Shown here one piece after another: positions 8,717 through 17,220 of a stretch of 64,000 bases of DNA (position 1 is the first letter of the stretch; the number at the start of each line of letters is the position of its first letter). Location: assembly GCA_947492905.1 (NCBI GenBank), contig CANLOL010000001.1:846578-910577 (forward strand), in the 5' to 3' direction. This stretch comes from an uncultured Sphingorhabdus sp. GTDB taxonomy: Bacteria > Pseudomonadota > Alphaproteobacteria > Sphingomonadales > Sphingomonadaceae. The translations under genes were made by a program, and so were the position numbers. A model generated the notes under the pieces. The model saw only the letters and a program-made list of their open reading frames with translations, did not search any database and was not told the DNA's origin.

Positions 8717-10291
8717 TCATGCTCGGCCTCTTAATATATTAACTTTGGTGCGATCAATAGCGCCTGTAAACCATGCCATGATAAAATAAACAATGGCCCC
8801 AGCGCCTACCAATAAAGTGATGGATGTGAAACGCTCTAAAATAGTGCCTCTGTAATAATCTGTGCCATAGCCCTCTAATAAATAGAGAATAGCGCCCATT
8901 GCGATCGCAGAAATGAAGATACGGATAATCCGCCCAAATAGATCATTTTCAATATAAAAATGACCTCTCTTTTTGAGAATGAAATAGAGTAATATTGTGT
9001 TGCACCATGCGGAAATCGCACCAGCTAATGCTAATCCAGCGACTCCATAATCATAAATAACAATGAATATGATATTGAGGGTGATGTTGATCAATAAGGA
9101 TATGGCCGCTGTATAAACTGGGGTTTTTGTATCTTTGCGCGCGAAAAATCCGGGCGTTAATATTTTTACCAATACATAAGCGGGTAAGCCAAGCACGAGC
9201 ATCATGACGACCGAGGCAGTCTGGCTCGCATCATCAGCAGTAAAGCGGCCATGGTTATAAATAGCCGTAATCAGAGGCTCTGCTGCAAAAAATAATCCAA
9301 CGGCTGCTGGTATGGTGAGCAAGAGGCCCAATTCAATAGCATTGCTCTGAACACGCTGTGCGCCCGCTATATCATCTTTGGCGATAAATCTGGATAAAGA
9401 GGGTAATATCGCAATGCCCAACGCAATGCCAATCATGCCAAGCGGTAATTGATTTAATCGATCTGCTGCTGCTAAATAAACAAATGACCCTGTTTCCAAT
9501 TGCCCTAGAAAAAATAAATCGAGAAAGCGGCTGATTTGATAGACGCCCGCACCGAATATGGCCGGAATGATTAATACGCCCAATTCTTTAACATCTGGCG
9601 TGAATTTTGGACGGTTGATTGTGACTTTGAACCCCGCTTTTCTGGTCCAATAATAGAGCCAGAGCAATTGCAACAGCCCCGCAATGGTTACGGCATAAGC
9701 CAAAGCATAGGCAATATCGGCGCTGCCATTTTCGCCATATGCCCATAATGAATAGAGCAAGGCGCTAATCATACAGATATTCAGCAACACAGGAGCAAAA
9801 GCAGCGGCCGTAAAGCGGCTGACGGAATTGAGAATTGCTGCGAATAATGTGGTGAGGCTGATGAGCGCAAGATAGGGAAATGTTATGCGGGCCAAGGCAA
9901 TGGATGTTGCATTGATACGTTCACCTTTGCCAAAATCATCAAATAACCATAATACACCTGGCATCGCGATCATAATGATGGCGGAAAAAAATATCAAAAT
10001 TGGGACAAATATTGATAATATCTCAATGGAGAAAAGCTCGGCCTTTCGCCGCCCTTCGTTATCATCACTGCCGCTTATCTTGCGGTTGAATAAGGGAACG
10101 AAAGCAGCGGAAAATGCGCCTTCTGCGAATAATCTTCGAAATATATTGGGGAGCATGAAGGCAATTTGCCATGCATCACCAATGGCGCTAGCGCCCAATA
10201 AACGCACCACCAAAATGTCCCGCACAAAACCAAATAGGCGGCTGACCAAAGTCATACCGCCTATGATTCCTGTGGATTTTAGCAGATTCAT
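8717..10291 (-). CDS. murJ: MurJ, lipid II flippase
   Basis: An inner-membrane protein of 524 aa with about 14 hydrophobic segments. The N-terminus STGIIGGMTLVSRLFGFVRD is the MviN/MurJ signature, and the positively charged cavity residues around RRLFAEGAFSAAFVPLFN are present. MurJ flips lipid-linked peptidoglycan precursor to the periplasm. It sits 29 bases downstream of secB and 32 bases upstream of trpS on the minus strand, an order found in sphingomonads. Confidence 0.95.
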   Translation of the reverse strand: MNLLKSTGIIGGMTLVSRLFGFVRDILVVRLLGASAIGDAWQIAFMLPNIFRRLFAEGAFSAAFVPLFNRKISGSDDNEGRRKAELFSIEILSIFVPILIFFSAIIMIAMPGVLWLFDDFGKGERINATSIALARITFPYLALISLTTLFAAILNSVSRFTAAAFAPVLLNICMISALLYSLWAYGENGSADIAYALAYAVTIAGLLQLLWLYYWTRKAGFKVTINRPKFTPDVKELGVLIIPAIFGAGVYQISRFLDLFFLGQLETGSFVYLAAADRLNQLPLGMIGIALGIAILPSLSRFIAKDDIAGAQRVQSNAIELGLLLTIPAAVGLFFAAEPLITAIYNHGRFTADDASQTASVVMMLVLGLPAYVLVKILTPGFFARKDTKTPVYTAAISLLINITLNIIFIVIYDYGVAGLALAGAISAWCNTILLYFILKKRGHFYIENDLFGRIIRIFISAIAMGAILYLLEGYGTDYYRGTILERFTSITLLVGAGAIVYFIMAWFTGAIDRTKVNILRGRA

Positions 10292-10320
10292 ATGCGTTCC
10301 ATCTGCACTATATCGCTAAT

Positions 10321-10863
10321 TTAAGCTTCGCCAGCAGGCTGTTCATTGGCCAATTCTTCGGCCTGTGCCCGTTGCTGCATATACAGCATGTTAAAATCGA
10401 TTGGATCAAGAGTGAGCGGCGGGAAGCCTGCATCGCGCGTTGCATCGGCAATTACGCGGCGTGCAAATGGGAAAATTAAGCGCGGTGCTTCGCCAAATAG
10501 AAATTCATGGGCTTGTTGCTCAGGAACATTTCTGATTCCAAACAAACCAGCATAAGAAAGCTCAACAGCATAAAGAACGCCTTGCTCAGATGTTGCTTTA
10601 GTGGTCAAAATCATTTCCACTTCATTCACTTCTTCGCTGACTTTATGGACTTGGATATTCACTTGAACATCAACCTGTGGTTGGTCTTCCCAATTTAAGC
10701 TAGAAGGAGAATTTGGATTTTCTACTGATAAATCTTTAACATATTGAAACAATAATCCAACATGCGGTTGATTATCTTCGCCATTCGCGCTCAATCGTTC
10801 TGATTTTACAGCGCCATCATCTTCTTTTACAGCGCTATCATCTTCGGCTTTTTTCTTTGCCAT
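10321..10863 (-). CDS. secB: SecB, protein-export chaperone
   Basis: A homotetrameric chaperone that keeps preproteins unfolded and delivers them to SecA. The 180-aa protein has QVDVQVNIQVHKV, YAVELSYAGLFGIRNVP and the conserved end region LIFPFARRVIADATRDAGFPP with LDPIDF. The first 30 residues form an acidic/lysine-rich extension, and the C-terminus is Glu/Ala rich. It is the first gene of a minus-strand set (secB, murJ, trpS), divergent from timA across 369 bases. Confidence 0.95.
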   Translation of the reverse strand: MAKKKAEDDSAVKEDDGAVKSERLSANGEDNQPHVGLLFQYVKDLSVENPNSPSSLNWEDQPQVDVQVNIQVHKVSEEVNEVEMILTTKATSEQGVLYAVELSYAGLFGIRNVPEQQAHEFLFGEAPRLIFPFARRVIADATRDAGFPPLTLDPIDFNMLYMQQRAQAEELANEQPAGEA

Positions 10864-11232
10864 ATTATATCTTCTTTTCCGTTCTAAAATAGAGTGACAT
10901 AGGGTTGAATTTGCTTAGCATATAAATGCCATGCGTTTGAAAACCGCCTAGCAGGGCTTTGGGTTAAGAGCAACAATTTGCTGTTTATCAGATAATATCA
11001 AGATTAGATGTTTGTATTTATCAGCAATAGTAACTATATGCATCATATACGGGCCAAATATACAGGCCAAAATTTATTGGCTTCAAGCATGATGTTTATC
11101 GTCATAGATTTTGCAAGATTTTATCCCGTTAAACCTATATTCAACTATTAAAGTGATATAGGTCACCAAGAGAGACGGTGAACCATATTTTATTGGCCAA
11201 TATCCCAAAAGGGATGGCAACACGGAGGTTGT
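10864..11232. other. gene-free divergent promoter region between secB and timA
   Basis: A 369-base AT-rich gap with no convincing reading frame. It must hold promoters for both divergent units; a good plus-strand promoter is seen at 11111-11140. I see no clear operator or riboswitch. Confidence 0.6.
11111..11140 (+). promoter_or_regulatory. probable sigma-70-type promoter for timA-mltA
   Basis: TTGCAA at 11111-11116 and CTATAT at 11135-11140 are separated by 18 bases, a good match to alphaproteobacterial housekeeping promoters, about 93 bases before the start of timA. Confidence 0.5.
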
Positions 11233-11904
11233 GTGACTTTTGATATTGTTTTGTTAGCTATGGTAGCTGCATTTCTGGGCTTACGCCTCTATTCGGTTCT
11301 TGGTAAAAGAACAGGGCATGAGCAAAAACCAATTGCTGGTCCTCAAGATGAAGCATCTGCCAATGAAAATGCTAATAGTGATGTTGCTGACATCATGCAG
11401 CGTGCGGCTGCGAAAATAGAAGCACAAGCTTTAGAAACTGAAATGGTTGACCCTGCTGCTGAAAATTCTTTACGCGCAATTATGGCGGCCGACAGAGGCT
11501 TTAATCTACCCCAATTTAGCGCCGGCGCAAAAGCAGCCTATGAGCTAACCCTTGCATCATTTTGGAGCGGGAATCGTGAAGAGCTGCAAAAATTATGCGA
11601 TGCTGATGTTTATGCCGATTTCGAAGCTGTGATAACAGCACGGGAACAAGCTGGGCAGATTGTAGAAAATAAACTTGTTCGCATTGAAAAAGTGCGCATT
11701 GTAGAGGCCGAATTTGATAGACCAATTGCACGGGTCACTGTTCGTTTCGATGCTGATATTGCGGCTCTTACGCGCGACAAAGATGGTAATGTAATCGGCG
11801 GCTCACTCTCTGATGCTATTGAAACGCATGATATTTGGACATTTGAACGCGATGTTAAAAACAGCGATAGAAATTGGACATTGACTGCGACAGATGCTGC
11901 CTAA
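11233..11904 (+). CDS. Tim44/TimA family membrane-associated protein
   Basis: A 223-aa protein with an N-terminal hydrophobic anchor (IVLLAMVAAFLGLRLYSVLG), a short acidic linker and a Tim44-like domain in the second half (YELTLASFWSGNREELQKLCD, then VRIVEAEFDRPIARVTVRFDADI). Tim44-domain proteins of alphaproteobacteria (TimA) are thought to sit on the inner membrane and have been compared with the mitochondrial import motor subunit; the bacterial role is not settled. The start is a GTG at 11233 with GGAGG five bases upstream. The stop overlaps the mltA start (TAATG), so the two are translationally coupled. Confidence 0.85.
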   Translation: MTFDIVLLAMVAAFLGLRLYSVLGKRTGHEQKPIAGPQDEASANENANSDVADIMQRAAAKIEAQALETEMVDPAAENSLRAIMAADRGFNLPQFSAGAKAAYELTLASFWSGNREELQKLCDADVYADFEAVITAREQAGQIVENKLVRIEKVRIVEAEFDRPIARVTVRFDADIAALTRDKDGNVIGGSLSDAIETHDIWTFERDVKNSDRNWTLTATDAA

Positions 11905-13187
11905 TGCAGATTAAACCTCTTGTTTCAATAGGTGGATTAAGCCTGTTACTTGCGTCTTGCTCGACTATCATTCCTCCTGGGACGAATGTTCCTGTTTCTG
12001 TGCCTGCGGCCGAAACAGCGGCTAAACCCATTGGGTCTGTGGCCCGCGAACCACTGCCAGCTCCAGAGCAACCCGGAGATGGTACAACCTCTGCAAGCTT
12101 AGGGGTGCAATTGGGTCCAAATGCTGGAGAACTTGGTATCAATGACCAAGATGCTAGCGACGCATTGGCTGCTTTTATTACATCATGCCGATCGGTTATT
12201 TGGCGCAAGGACGTTAGCGGCCTAACCGAAGGTGCGGATTGGCGCGAGCCTTGTGATGCGGCCAAAACATGGAATGATGATGCGGTATCTTTCTTTGCAA
12301 CGCAATTGGTGGCGGTGCAAGTGGGCGATGGTCGTTCCTTTGCAACAGGATATTTTGAACCTGAAATAGAAGGCTCAAGAGAGAAAATTACGGGATTTGA
12401 TGTTCCTGTATATGCAAAGCCTGATGATTTGCTAACCATCCCATCAGAAGATTTATCGCAAGAAGATTTGGCGCGTTTCAATGTAGAATCGGTGAGCGCT
12501 AAAACAGTGAGAGGCAAGCGTTTTGGTGAAGATGGCTATACGCTGTACGAAGACCGCGCAGAGATTGAAAATGGTTCGCTCGAAGGGCGCGGCCTTGAAA
12601 TAGCTTGGGCGAAAGACCCGATAGATTTCTTTTTTTTACAAATCCAAGGTTCAGGACGCTTGCGAGCACCCGATGGCACTATCATGCGGATTGGCTATGC
12701 GAGCCAAAATGGCCATGATTATACGGGCATTGGGCGTTTGATGAATGAGCGTGGTTTGCTTGCTCCGGGCGAAGCTTCACTGCAAGGTATAACGGCATGG
12801 CTTAGGCGTAATCCCGAAGAGGGACGCAAAATTATGCAAGAAAATAAAAGCTATGTTTTCTTTCAAGAATTGACGGGCGCTGGCCCGCTTGGCGCTCTGG
12901 GCCTTCCGGTTGTGGCAGAGAGTAGCGTAGCCGCTGATCCGAAATTTACACCGCTGGGTGCGCCTGTTTGGATATCGATGGACCGTTCAGAGCCCAATGG
13001 TATGTGGATAGCGCAAGATACTGGCGGTGCTATTAAAGGGGCCAATCGTTTCGATACTTTTTGGGGTGCTGGTGAGCGCGCAAAAGCGATTTCAGGCGGT
13101 ATGGCGGCGCGCGGTAGCGCATTATTATTCTTACCCAAAGCCTCTGTTGAGCGCCTAGGTCTTAATTCTGAGTCACTTGACCAATGA
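11904..13187 (+). CDS. mltA: MltA, membrane-bound lytic murein transglycosylase A
   Basis: A lytic transglycosylase that cleaves peptidoglycan glycan strands. The protein (427 aa from the ATG at 11904) begins with a lipoprotein signal and lipobox LLASC near residue 19. The MltA domain includes FATGYFEPEIEGS, EIAWAKDPIDFFFLQIQGSG and GYASQNGHDYTGIGR. The 3D domain at the end, MWIAQDTGGAIKGANRFDTF, holds the catalytic Asp. The ATG shares its A with the timA stop codon. A TTG at 11874 in the same frame would give an implausible N-terminus. An Smr-domain gene follows 30 bases later. Confidence 0.94.
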   Translation: MQIKPLVSIGGLSLLLASCSTIIPPGTNVPVSVPAAETAAKPIGSVAREPLPAPEQPGDGTTSASLGVQLGPNAGELGINDQDASDALAAFITSCRSVIWRKDVSGLTEGADWREPCDAAKTWNDDAVSFFATQLVAVQVGDGRSFATGYFEPEIEGSREKITGFDVPVYAKPDDLLTIPSEDLSQEDLARFNVESVSAKTVRGKRFGEDGYTLYEDRAEIENGSLEGRGLEIAWAKDPIDFFFLQIQGSGRLRAPDGTIMRIGYASQNGHDYTGIGRLMNERGLLAPGEASLQGITAWLRRNPEEGRKIMQENKSYVFFQELTGAGPLGALGLPVVAESSVAADPKFTPLGAPVWISMDRSEPNGMWIAQDTGGAIKGANRFDTFWGAGERAKAISGGMAARGSALLFLPKASVERLGLNSESLDQ

Positions 13188-13217
13188 TGCTTGGCCTGTG
13201 TTTTTAATATTTGATGC

Positions 13218-13853
13218 ATGATGGCGCGCGATCTTAGAGATGATGAAAAAGAGCTATGGCGCAGAGTTGTCGAGAGTATTACGCCTATTGCAAGCAACAG
13301 GATAAAACATAAGGCATCGCAGGGTGAATTTACCGCTGCTCCTGCTAAGCGCATTGCCAAGCCGATAAATAATCAAGCTAGCCTAAATAAAGCCAATCCA
13401 ACGCGCGCAGATTTAGCCGCCGCGCTGAGCAAGCCAATTAATGCTAATACTCCTGTTAAACGTGCAAATCGTCTAATCAATCAAGATGCGCTGAGAAACT
13501 CTCAAAGATCTGCGCATAATGGTTTGGATGGTCATTGGGAAAAACGCTTTACCAAAGGTGTGGTCATTCCAGATATCAGTATTGATTTGCATGGGGCTGG
13601 ATTACAAAGCGCCTATGATCGGTTGGATGGCGCATTGGAACAGGCAAGGGCGCAAAAGCTGCGCGTAATATTGCTGGTTACGGGCCGTCAACGTCAATAT
13701 GACCGTGCTAGCGGAGAGGGGCGTGGCGGTATAAGGGCCGTGATGAGCGATTGGCTCTCTGCATCGCGGCACAGCGAATATATTGCGAGCGTGCGCAATG
13801 CTCATCCGCGCCATGGCGGAGCAGGGGCATTATATATAATATTGCGCAAATAG
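13218..13853 (+). CDS. Smr-domain (MutS2-like) protein
   Basis: A 211-aa protein. The N-terminal 100 residues are basic and low-complexity, with repeated KPINN/KANP-like stretches. The C-terminal 95 residues are an Smr domain: PDISIDLHGAGLQSAYDRLD (the DLHG motif), LLVTGRQRQ and a HGGAGALYIILRK ending. Smr domains are nicking nucleases or RNA-binding modules. Small stand-alone Smr proteins next to mltA and timA are common in alphaproteobacteria, but their function is not established. The TGRQRQYDRASG segment replaces the more usual TGKG(R/K) loop. Confidence 0.85.
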   Translation: MMARDLRDDEKELWRRVVESITPIASNRIKHKASQGEFTAAPAKRIAKPINNQASLNKANPTRADLAAALSKPINANTPVKRANRLINQDALRNSQRSAHNGLDGHWEKRFTKGVVIPDISIDLHGAGLQSAYDRLDGALEQARAQKLRVILLVTGRQRQYDRASGEGRGGIRAVMSDWLSASRHSEYIASVRNAHPRHGGAGALYIILRK

Positions 13854-13858
13854 GGTGA

Positions 13859-14977
13859 TTAGCGTGATAGGGCAGCTGTTGCTATTTTAGAATAAATTAC
13901 TGCTAGCATATCCAAATCTTCGACTTCGGCAGCCTCGTCCAATTTATGCATAGTCGCATTACGCAAGCCAAATTCCACAACAGGGCAGATAGCCGATAAA
14001 AATCGTGCATCGCTAGTGCCGCCGCTGGTTGATAATTCTGTGTCTATACCCACCGTATCTTTTATGGCTTTGCTAATTATATCAGAAAATTCACCGGGGG
14101 GCGTTAGAAAAGGTTCTCCAGAAATGCGCGCTTCTACTGAGCCTCCATATTTTTGGGCTATGGCGCTGATTTGGTCCACCAACTCTTGTCCGCTATGGCA
14201 ATCATTAAATCGGATTGAGAGCCTTGCCTGTGCCTTTGCTGGAATGACATTATGCGCAGGATTGCCAACGGTCAGATCGGTAAATTCAATATTGCTGGGT
14301 TGAAACCAATCGGTTCCCTCATCCAATACAACAGCATCAACTTCGTTCATGATCGCGGTTAATTTGGTAATTGGATTATCGGCCAAATGCGGATAGGCCA
14401 CATGGCCCTGCATACCATCAACTGTAATCCACATATTGACGCTTCCGCGGCGGCCTATTTTAATCATATCGCCTAATTTATTTACAGATGTTGGTTCCCC
14501 TACCAAACATAGATCGGGGACTATATTCTGCTCTTTCATATAACGCATGATGGATTTGGTGCCATAGGTTGCTGGCCCTTCCTCATCACCCGTAATAATC
14601 ATGCTGATAATCCCCTTATCTGATGGGATATCCTCTAATGCTGCAATGAAAGAGGCTATGCTGCCCTTCATATCTACTGCACCGCGTCCATAGAGCAGAC
14701 CATCGCGTATTTCGGGAACAAAAGGATCGCCGGTCCAACCATCGCCGGGCGGCACGACATCAACATGCCCTGCATAGGCAAAGTGCGGGCCGCTTGATCC
14801 GCGAATGGCAAATAAATTCTCAACGGGGCCATCGGGGGCTTCCCCCTCGATAAAACGATGCACATTAAATCCTAATGGCTTTAGGATCGTTTCTAAGCTG
14901 TCAAAAACTTGGCCTGTTGCAGGGGTGACACTTGGGCATATTATAAGCTTTTTAGCAATATCGCAGGCAAGGCTCAT
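13859..14977 (-). CDS. dapE: succinyl-diaminopimelate desuccinylase
   Basis: A zinc-dependent M20-family amidohydrolase of 372 aa that releases L,L-diaminopimelate for lysine and peptidoglycan synthesis. Metal and catalytic motifs are present: FAYAGHVDVVPPGDGW, LYGRGAVDMKGS, ITGDEEGPA, CLVGEPTS and STSGGTSDARF. The start at 14977 overlaps the stop of the upstream gene by four bases (ATGA), so the two are coupled. It is convergent with the Smr gene, five bases away. Confidence 0.95.
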   Translation of the reverse strand: MSLACDIAKKLIICPSVTPATGQVFDSLETILKPLGFNVHRFIEGEAPDGPVENLFAIRGSSGPHFAYAGHVDVVPPGDGWTGDPFVPEIRDGLLYGRGAVDMKGSIASFIAALEDIPSDKGIISMIITGDEEGPATYGTKSIMRYMKEQNIVPDLCLVGEPTSVNKLGDMIKIGRRGSVNMWITVDGMQGHVAYPHLADNPITKLTAIMNEVDAVVLDEGTDWFQPSNIEFTDLTVGNPAHNVIPAKAQARLSIRFNDCHSGQELVDQISAIAQKYGGSVEARISGEPFLTPPGEFSDIISKAIKDTVGIDTELSTSGGTSDARFLSAICPVVEFGLRNATMHKLDEAAEVEDLDMLAVIYSKIATAALSR

Positions 14978-15645
14978 TCGGCTTCCAAAGACTCTATCTT
15001 AGCATCCAAATCTATCATCCGTGTGGACAATACTTCATTGCCTTTATTATAGAGTTCAGGCGTGTCTGGGCCAGCACCTATCTCCTTAAGCTTGGCATCG
15101 CGCTCATATAATAATTCTTCTATCTCATCGCTATAAAGTTGGACCATTGCGGTAATCAGCTTATTGACCAGCTTATCCTCTCTTGTGTCATCGACATTAT
15201 AAAGAGGCATATGATTGGTCATTGTCTTGGCAGGATACATCCATTCATCCGTAACCCAGCGGTTGGTCGTAAACCATTCGCGCGGTATTCCATTTTTATC
15301 AATGGATAGGGCCACCAAATGCGACACACGGGCTTTTTTCTTATTTCTATAATGAACAGGCTTAGCAATGGTGCGTGATGCTTTTTTAATCTGTGTTTTA
15401 TCAAGGAACAGATGGAAATGTCCATGTTCATCGGGACTGCGAGACCCCGGTTTGTGAACATGATAATACCAGCGCGCCTGGCAGCTTTTGCTGCGTGCAT
15501 CTAGTTTGGGATAATGTTCCCACCATTTAATATCATCTTCTGGCAACACGCGTTGCATCAGAGGCTTACCTTCTTGGGCCATGGCCACAATCGTTTCAAT
15601 TACAGTTTCAGCTGCAGCCAATTGCACTTTACGTTTATCTGCCAT
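14974..15645 (-). CDS. conserved hypothetical protein coupled to dapE (possibly DUF6969)
   Basis: A 223-aa soluble protein with no signal peptide. Recognisable stretches are WWEHYPKLDARS, ARWYYHVHKPG, DEHGHFHLFLD, HLVALSIDKNGIPREWF and TTNRWVTDEWMYPA. The histidine-rich HGHFHLF segment could bind metal. I recall similar proteins labelled DUF6969, but I cannot confirm that. A coiled-coil-like C-terminus follows (DEIEELLYERDAKLKE). The stop overlaps the dapE start, so they share a message; no functional link to lysine synthesis is visible in the sequence. Confidence 0.75.
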   Translation of the reverse strand: MADKRKVQLAAAETVIETIVAMAQEGKPLMQRVLPEDDIKWWEHYPKLDARSKSCQARWYYHVHKPGSRSPDEHGHFHLFLDKTQIKKASRTIAKPVHYRNKKKARVSHLVALSIDKNGIPREWFTTNRWVTDEWMYPAKTMTNHMPLYNVDDTREDKLVNKLITAMVQLYSDEIEELLYERDAKLKEIGAGPDTPELYNKGNEVLSTRMIDLDAKIESLEAE

Positions 15646-15755
15646 ATTGAAAACACTCCGAATTATTAGGCCATTATGATATGTGAATAATATAGGGATT
15701 ATTTCATAATTTATAAGCGAAATTTTCGATTAGCTTAATTTATTTATCGCCCATA

Positions 15756-15791
15756 AAAAAAGACGACGCCGTGAAGCGCCGCCTTCTTTTA
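15756..15791 (-). terminator. rho-independent terminator after the Ala/Cys lipoprotein gene
   Basis: A GC-rich imperfect hairpin (GACGACGCCG paired with GCGCCGCCTTC, small GTGAA loop) lies just after the stop at 15807. On the minus strand it is followed by a T run (the A run at 15757-15763). Confidence 0.75.
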
Positions 15792-15806
15792 AATTTAAGC
15801 TAAGCT

Positions 15807-16157
15807 TTAGTTAGCTGCACATGCTGCTGCACAAGCTGCGCCGCATACTGCGTCTTTAGCTGCACAAGCTGCATCGCTAGCTGCACAAGCTGCGCCACAT
15901 GCTGCACATGCCGCGCCGCAAGCTGCACAAGCTGCTGCACATGCTGCGCCACAAGCTGCTGCACATGCTGCACAACCAGCTGCACACGCTGCACAACCAG
16001 CTGCACATGCTGCACAACCAGCAGCACAAGCTGCGTCACATGCTGCACATTCAACAGCACAAGCTGCGTCAGTTGCAGTTTCAGATGAACATGCGCTTGT
16101 TGCGATTGCAAGACCGCCAGCTACTGCTAGCATAGATGCAAGTTTAGTTTTTCTCAT
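15807..16157 (-). CDS. alanine/cysteine-repeat lipoprotein with 3-4-spaced cysteines
   Basis: A 116-aa protein of no family I recognise. The start is the ATG at 16157 with AGGA upstream; an in-frame start at 16238 would put a charged stretch before the signal. Residues 1-23 are an export signal with a probable lipobox ATSAC (Cys23). The mature part is almost only Ala and Cys with some Gly, Asp, Lys and Ser. I count 21 more cysteines, nearly all spaced three, four or seven residues apart (CAAGCAACAAG pattern). In a helix that would put the cysteines along one face, like heptad a/d positions. Lipid-anchored metal binding or a disulfide-linked wall protein are possible roles, but neither is shown. 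The gene has its own terminator and a long upstream gap, and is probably monocistronic. Confidence 0.72.
   Translation of the reverse strand: MRKTKLASMLAVAGGLAIATSACSSETATDAACAVECAACDAACAAGCAACAAGCAACAAGCAACAAACGAACAAACAACGAACAACGAACAASDAACAAKDAVCGAACAAACAAN
15965..16027 (-). repeat. three 21-bp tandem repeats coding for CAAGCAA
   Basis: Three copies at 15965-15985, 15986-16006 and 16007-16027 differ at only a few bases, and each codes for one seven-residue CAAGCAA unit. The near identity suggests recent copy-number change. Shorter, more diverged units flank them from about 15820 to 16070. Confidence 0.85.
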
Positions 16158-16533
16158 TTTTGGTCCTTTCCTTCCTACTCGATCACCACTCATTGTTAAC
16201 AATCGATCAGGGTTTTTTCCTGTACAATCTAAAATCATGGCCGTCGATCGAGTTAAACGCGACCGACGAAACTTTCGGCTACAACACCTTTACGGCTTAG
16301 TATAGATAAAATTTGTTGGAAATTAAGGTTAAATCACTTAAGTTATTCAAAAATAATCATTTTTTATATTGAATAAAATGTAAATTATTTTGCAATTGTG
16401 ATAAAATTTCGAAAAAATAACAATTTTTGAATGAATCGGACGAAGAATGTTCATGATTCATTAAAAGATAAAGCTATGATTCTGATAATTATATTTCAAA
16501 TCCACGCTATATATTTGCAATAGTGATAAGATG
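16158..16533. other. gene-free AT-rich gap upstream of the Ala/Cys lipoprotein gene
   Basis: 376 bases with no supported gene. The side nearest the lipoprotein gene has a short palindrome CGAAA-C-TTTCG (16267-16277) and a possible minus-strand -10 box CTATAC near 16300. The latter would give a leader of roughly 140 bases. The remainder (16320-16520) is very AT-rich with nothing I recognise. Confidence 0.4.
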
Positions 16534-17187
16534 TTAACGCTTAAAACGGTCCAGTATCCATTTCTCAGCCAATGCATCTTCATACCAATTTTCAATCCAG
16601 CTATGCTCTAATATCGCATCGCAATAGGCTTGGGCAAATCCGGGTAAAACAAAGCCATACGTCTTAAAACGGCTGACGATTGGCGCATACATAATATCAG
16701 CCGCACTAAATGTGCCAAACAAATAAGGGCCATTGCCGCCAAAACGCGATCTTGCCTCTGCCCATAAAGCAACTATCCTGATAGCATCTTGCTTCGCCGC
16801 TTCGCTCGGCTCAAAATCATTATAATGTTGTTTGATATTCATGGGGCATTCTGAACGCAGGGCTTGAAAGCTTGAATGCATCTCTGCTGATAGGCTGCGT
16901 GCCATAGCATTGGCGGATGGATCTTTTGGCCAAAATCTATCATTGCCAACTTTTTCAGCTAACCAGTCGATAATGGCAAGCGAGTCCCAAACGACTATAT
17001 CTTTGTCCCATAATATTGGAACTTTGCCGTTTGATGGGATTAAATCCTTTTGCGCTTTGCGCTTTTCCCAACCATTACCATAGAGCGATACAGTCTCTTC
17101 TTCAAAGCCTATGCCCGACTGTTTACAAGCGAGCCAACCGCGCAATGACCAGCTAGAGTAATTTTTATTTCCAATGATTAATTTCAT
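16534..17187 (-). CDS. glutathione S-transferase family protein
   Basis: A 217-aa two-domain GST. The thioredoxin-like N-terminal domain starts MKLIIGNKNYSSWSLRGWLA (the SSWS segment supplies the usual catalytic Ser). It continues with NGKVPIL and the DSLAIIDWLAE glutathione-binding motif. The helical C-terminal domain includes FGTFSAADIMYAPIVSRF. The sequence resembles the YfcF/maleylacetoacetate-isomerase-like branch. I chose the ATG at 17187 (GGGA upstream) over an in-frame TTG at 17199. Substrate unknown. It lies 33 bases after yihA on the same strand. Confidence 0.88.
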   Translation of the reverse strand: MKLIIGNKNYSSWSLRGWLACKQSGIGFEEETVSLYGNGWEKRKAQKDLIPSNGKVPILWDKDIVVWDSLAIIDWLAEKVGNDRFWPKDPSANAMARSLSAEMHSSFQALRSECPMNIKQHYNDFEPSEAAKQDAIRIVALWAEARSRFGGNGPYLFGTFSAADIMYAPIVSRFKTYGFVLPGFAQAYCDAILEHSWIENWYEDALAEKWILDRFKR

Positions 17188-17220
17188 AATATGTCCCAAA
17201 TTATATGAAGATTATAAAAT

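Noticed and set aside
15965-16027. Regular 21-bp repeats resembling a CRISPR array.
   Set aside because: There are no spacers; the copies are directly adjacent, in frame and in the coding part of a protein gene.
15899-16135. 78-codon plus-strand frame antisense to the Ala/Cys lipoprotein gene.
   Set aside because: It is the shadow of the GC-rich repeats, giving a Leu/His/Gln-rich protein with no Shine-Dalgarno and no signal.
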